This document shows positions 61,496 to 64,000 of a DNA stretch of 64,000 nucleotides, piece after piece. Position numbers and translations under genes: made by a program. The DNA is from Heterotrichella gracilis (taxonomy: Eukaryota; Sar; Xanthophyceae; Tribonematales; Xanthonemataceae). The DNA lies in the NCBI GenBank assembly GCA_032358255.1, contig JAULBX010016083.1:1-64000 (forward strand), written 5' to 3'. Under the pieces are notes generated by a model. It did not search any database. It worked only from the letters and a program-made list of their open reading frames with translations, and was not told where the DNA came from. Positions within the stretch are counted from its first letter, which is position 1, and each line of letters starts with the position of its first letter.

Positions 61496-62920
61496 CCCAC
61501 GCCTTCCCCCCCTTCCCCCCCTCCCCCCCTCCTCTCCCCTGGCAGAGCTATTCAAAAAACAAATGCATGCACCCTACACTTGCAACATCTCTGAATATTT
61601 AATGTTGCGTTGGAAGGTATCACTCACACATTCGTCACCGCATTGGTGAAATGCATGCAAATGCTATGGACACAATGTAGCCTAGTGCCGTTGTACTATC
61701 GATAGCCGACACAACCCTGAAAAGCACAACTCACAGGCCAAATACTCGCTAGCACAATTAGCTGATGTCAACAGTTTGGGCGACGTGCGCGCTTGCGAGC
61801 GCTGGTTATGCATGCGCTTGGCAACCCCCTTTTTTCGGTGCCCTATCATACTCTCCCGCGTGTCCGGACTCCGGGTGACCTTTCTCCGACACACATTCGC
61901 TCCCTGCCTCGCGAGGTATATATTCAGGCTCTCTTTCTTCCAGGGTTTAGTGCTAGCCTGGCCTGCGCATAATCGGTGCCAAGTGGTTAGCTTGACGCAT
62001 GCACTGTGGCATCATTTGGCATGTGGCTTCGGCTACTGTGTGTCCCTCTCCAGTCAACGCTACCCATACTGGCTAGCTTTTCTGAAAGCCGGCAATTATT
62101 ATGGGCACTTGTAGCAAGCTACTCGCCCCTTACTTGGGTACCAACACGCAAATGTCACCCACTGACCTGACACGTCAGGGGCCCATGGCGGGTCTGGCAG
62201 TACTGGGTGTGGGCACAGGGACTGTGGCAGGGCTGTGCTGCATATGCATGCCAGGCTGTGTGCTATGTCAGGCTATCTCTCGCTACCAGCCACTATTGAG
62301 GGCAGTGGCAGCCCTACCACCTCATGTGACAGCCCAGTGAGGCTGTGGTCAGTGTGGAGTATCCTTGTCGCGCAACTGGGGTTGTCGTCTGCCAGCCTAG
62401 GACCAGGTACGGGAGTCTTGACAGCAGTGCCAAAGCTGGGACACTGTTGACAACATCCCCGAGGGTAGAGTATGCAACCACCACCTTAATATAATGCACA
62501 TAGCTACATGCTTGCAGCACAGACGGCAGTGCGAGCGTTGGTGAATGACTTTAATCAGAAAATTCATTTCTGAACACCCTTCGACTGCGTATACAGTGCG
62601 GGTTAGTCTGTATGTTTCCGACACATGGCTGCGCCAGATATGATTCAGCAAGTTATGTATGGGTGCGAGGTTACAGCCTGGTTTGCAAGTTCAAGTACGG
62701 GTGTGTGCAGGGATGGCTGTCACTTCAACCAACCCTGAACTTCTTTTGCAGCATAAAAACATCAAAATTGCCCTTCAGAAGTTGCCAAAGCCCTCCAGCA
62801 CCTTGTTTTGCCTACAGAGTACAGCAAGGGTATTAAGAGGTGCAATGCAGACAGTGCCAAGCTGCGTATACACTGCGATGGCCATGCACAGCAGTTCAGT
62901 GCATGCAACCCTGCAATCAC
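61496..62920. other. Intergenic: HPPK-DHPS promoter and uL29c 3' region
   Basis: A pyrimidine-rich run of C tracts lies at 61500-61540 just above the HPPK-DHPS start. The rest shows no gene. Confidence 0.45.
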
Positions 62921-63420
62921 TTACTTCTCCAATTGCCTTGACTCTTTCCGTGAAACGCCCTGGGCAATCGCCCTCTCGCGCTTGATGGTCAATAGCTGGG
63001 CCACCTGCACACACGGGGACAGGGCTCACCCACTGACTCACATACTGACTCGCCCCAAAGCATACCCGAATGGTGTCGCCTGGCCAGTGGACCCACCCAC
63101 TTGGGCTGCTTGAAAGCACCAGCTTATGGGAGTGCAGCCTCCAGTCAAACAGCACACACCTTCCGCTGGTTCCATCCATAGTCGCTCGACTTGATCTCCT
63201 GCCGCGTGCGCTGCTTGATGCGCAATTGGAACAGTTCGCTCTTGCAGTTTGACACCTCCTTGTCAATCTCCTCGTCTGTCAAGCTCCTGAGGTCAGCTGC
63301 CTTGCTTGGCTTTGCCATGGCTACCACCTGCATGGCCCTTGCTGGCCTCACCTGCAGGGAACTGGGCTGAAACGCTGCCACCCGTCCCCTGAAGGCTGAC
63401 GTCATGCTGCTGGCTTGCAT
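62921..63420 (-). CDS. RPL29: Chloroplast 50S ribosomal protein uL29c
   Basis: Two exons: 63420-63160 and 63004-62921; 114 residues. The N-terminus (MQASSMTSAFRGRVAAFQPS) is a plastid transit peptide of about 35-40 residues. The mature protein has the uL29 helical hairpin: LRSLTDEEIDKEVSNCKSEL, then FQLRIKQRTRQEIKSSD, and after the splice VAQLLTIKRERAIAQG. Length and layout match nuclear-encoded uL29c of plants, longer than bacterial L29 by the transit peptide and a short tail. It binds 23S rRNA near the peptide exit tunnel. Confidence 0.93.
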
Positions 63421-64000
63421 GGTTGCACTCTCTGTAGGAATGAAACACATCACCTGAGCGGGTTGGTGCAGGTATGTACAGCCAGGTTGGACCCACAACG
63501 TATATTGCGGGCTAGGACTTCACACCCAGAGAGATTCAAGCATGGTGGCTGGTGATAGGGTGCCCTTTAATTGCGCCGCACGCAATTAAGAGACAGAAAA
63601 TGAAGAAGGAAACAACGCAAAAAACCGTAGTACACGTGAATGGGTTGGCTGCTGTATTGCTTGCTGCCAAGAACGCACACCATGCAACTAGACTTGGTCC
63701 ATTCCAACTCATGACAGTTGTAGAGACTACACCTGCCCACACCAGCCACTAAATGAACAGCAAGCGCAGACCACAGAGCGGAGCTAGTCCACAGAGGTTA
63801 CTGCGTCCATTGCTTTACTAAACCAGCCACATCCTGACGAACGTTCCGTCCGAAAAGCGTACAGACCAAAACGCATGGTGGGTGGACCAATATTTGGTGG
63901 GTGCATGGAGTAAGGTGCGACAAGGTGACTGGGAGCGGGGAATCAAAGAGGTTGCAAGCCACATACTTGAACACAACCAAAAACAGCACCTTGAGCTCAG
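63421..64000. other. uL29c promoter region and window edge
   Basis: No gene supported; short frames on both strands lack motifs. The uL29c 5' leader should lie in the first few hundred bases. Confidence 0.4.

Overview
The window is nuclear DNA of a eukaryotic green alga. Every recognisable gene is split into short exons by many GT-AG introns. Several products carry plastid or mitochondrial targeting sequences: uL29c, a DapL aminotransferase, an HCF173-like protein, a lumenal TPR protein, a mitochondrial ALDH2 and a plant-type mitochondrial HPPK-DHPS. TTTAGGG-type (plant/green-algal telomere) heptamers are scattered through introns. Intermediate GC and intron richness would suit a trebouxiophyte such as a Coccomyxa relative, but that is a guess. 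All gene models were assembled by hand from open frames, splice-site consensus and phase; exon coordinates are in the evidence fields and every model keeps its frame across all junctions.

Layout. 1-5.5 kb: an exon of an unknown minus-strand gene, then a tyrosine-phosphatase-like gene (+). 5.6-16.9 kb: mitochondrial ALDH2 (-) and the WDR48/UAF1 orthologue (+), divergently arranged. 17.2-20.3 kb: an ARM-repeat fragment and an uncharacterised low-complexity protein. 22.7-28.5 kb: a class I glutamine amidotransferase whose frame runs on into a BLOC1S2-like coiled coil (-), divergent from a lumenal TPR protein (+). 29.3-32.2 kb: a membrane-anchored sialidase-fold protein (+). 33.1-39.5 kb: LL-diaminopimelate aminotransferase (-) and a secretory-pathway C2H2/transmembrane protein (-). 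40.0-42.3 kb: an SDR oxidoreductase (+). 43.6-47.5 kb: an AAAP amino-acid transporter (-). 49.2-55.0 kb: an SDR-CIA30 (HCF173-type) plastid protein with a C-terminal repeat array (-). 56.0-58.0 kb: an FtsJ/RlmM-like RNA methyltransferase (+). 58.4-61.5 kb: HPPK-DHPS (-). 62.9-63.4 kb: plastid ribosomal protein uL29c (-).

The genes are ordinary housekeeping and organelle genes with no operon logic, but four or five head-to-head pairs share 0.5-1 kb intergenic spaces. The most unusual signals are: (1) the apparent GATase-BLOC1S2 fusion; (2) a repeated WIxxWRARL motif at the C-terminus of the SDR-CIA30 protein; (3) at least five introns containing tandem, decayed copies of the adjoining exon-intron junction, two of them interleaved with telomere-like heptamers; (4) a pair of mutually exclusive perfect hairpins downstream of the SDR gene. 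No convincing transposon, virus-derived element, tRNA, rRNA or CRISPR array was seen.
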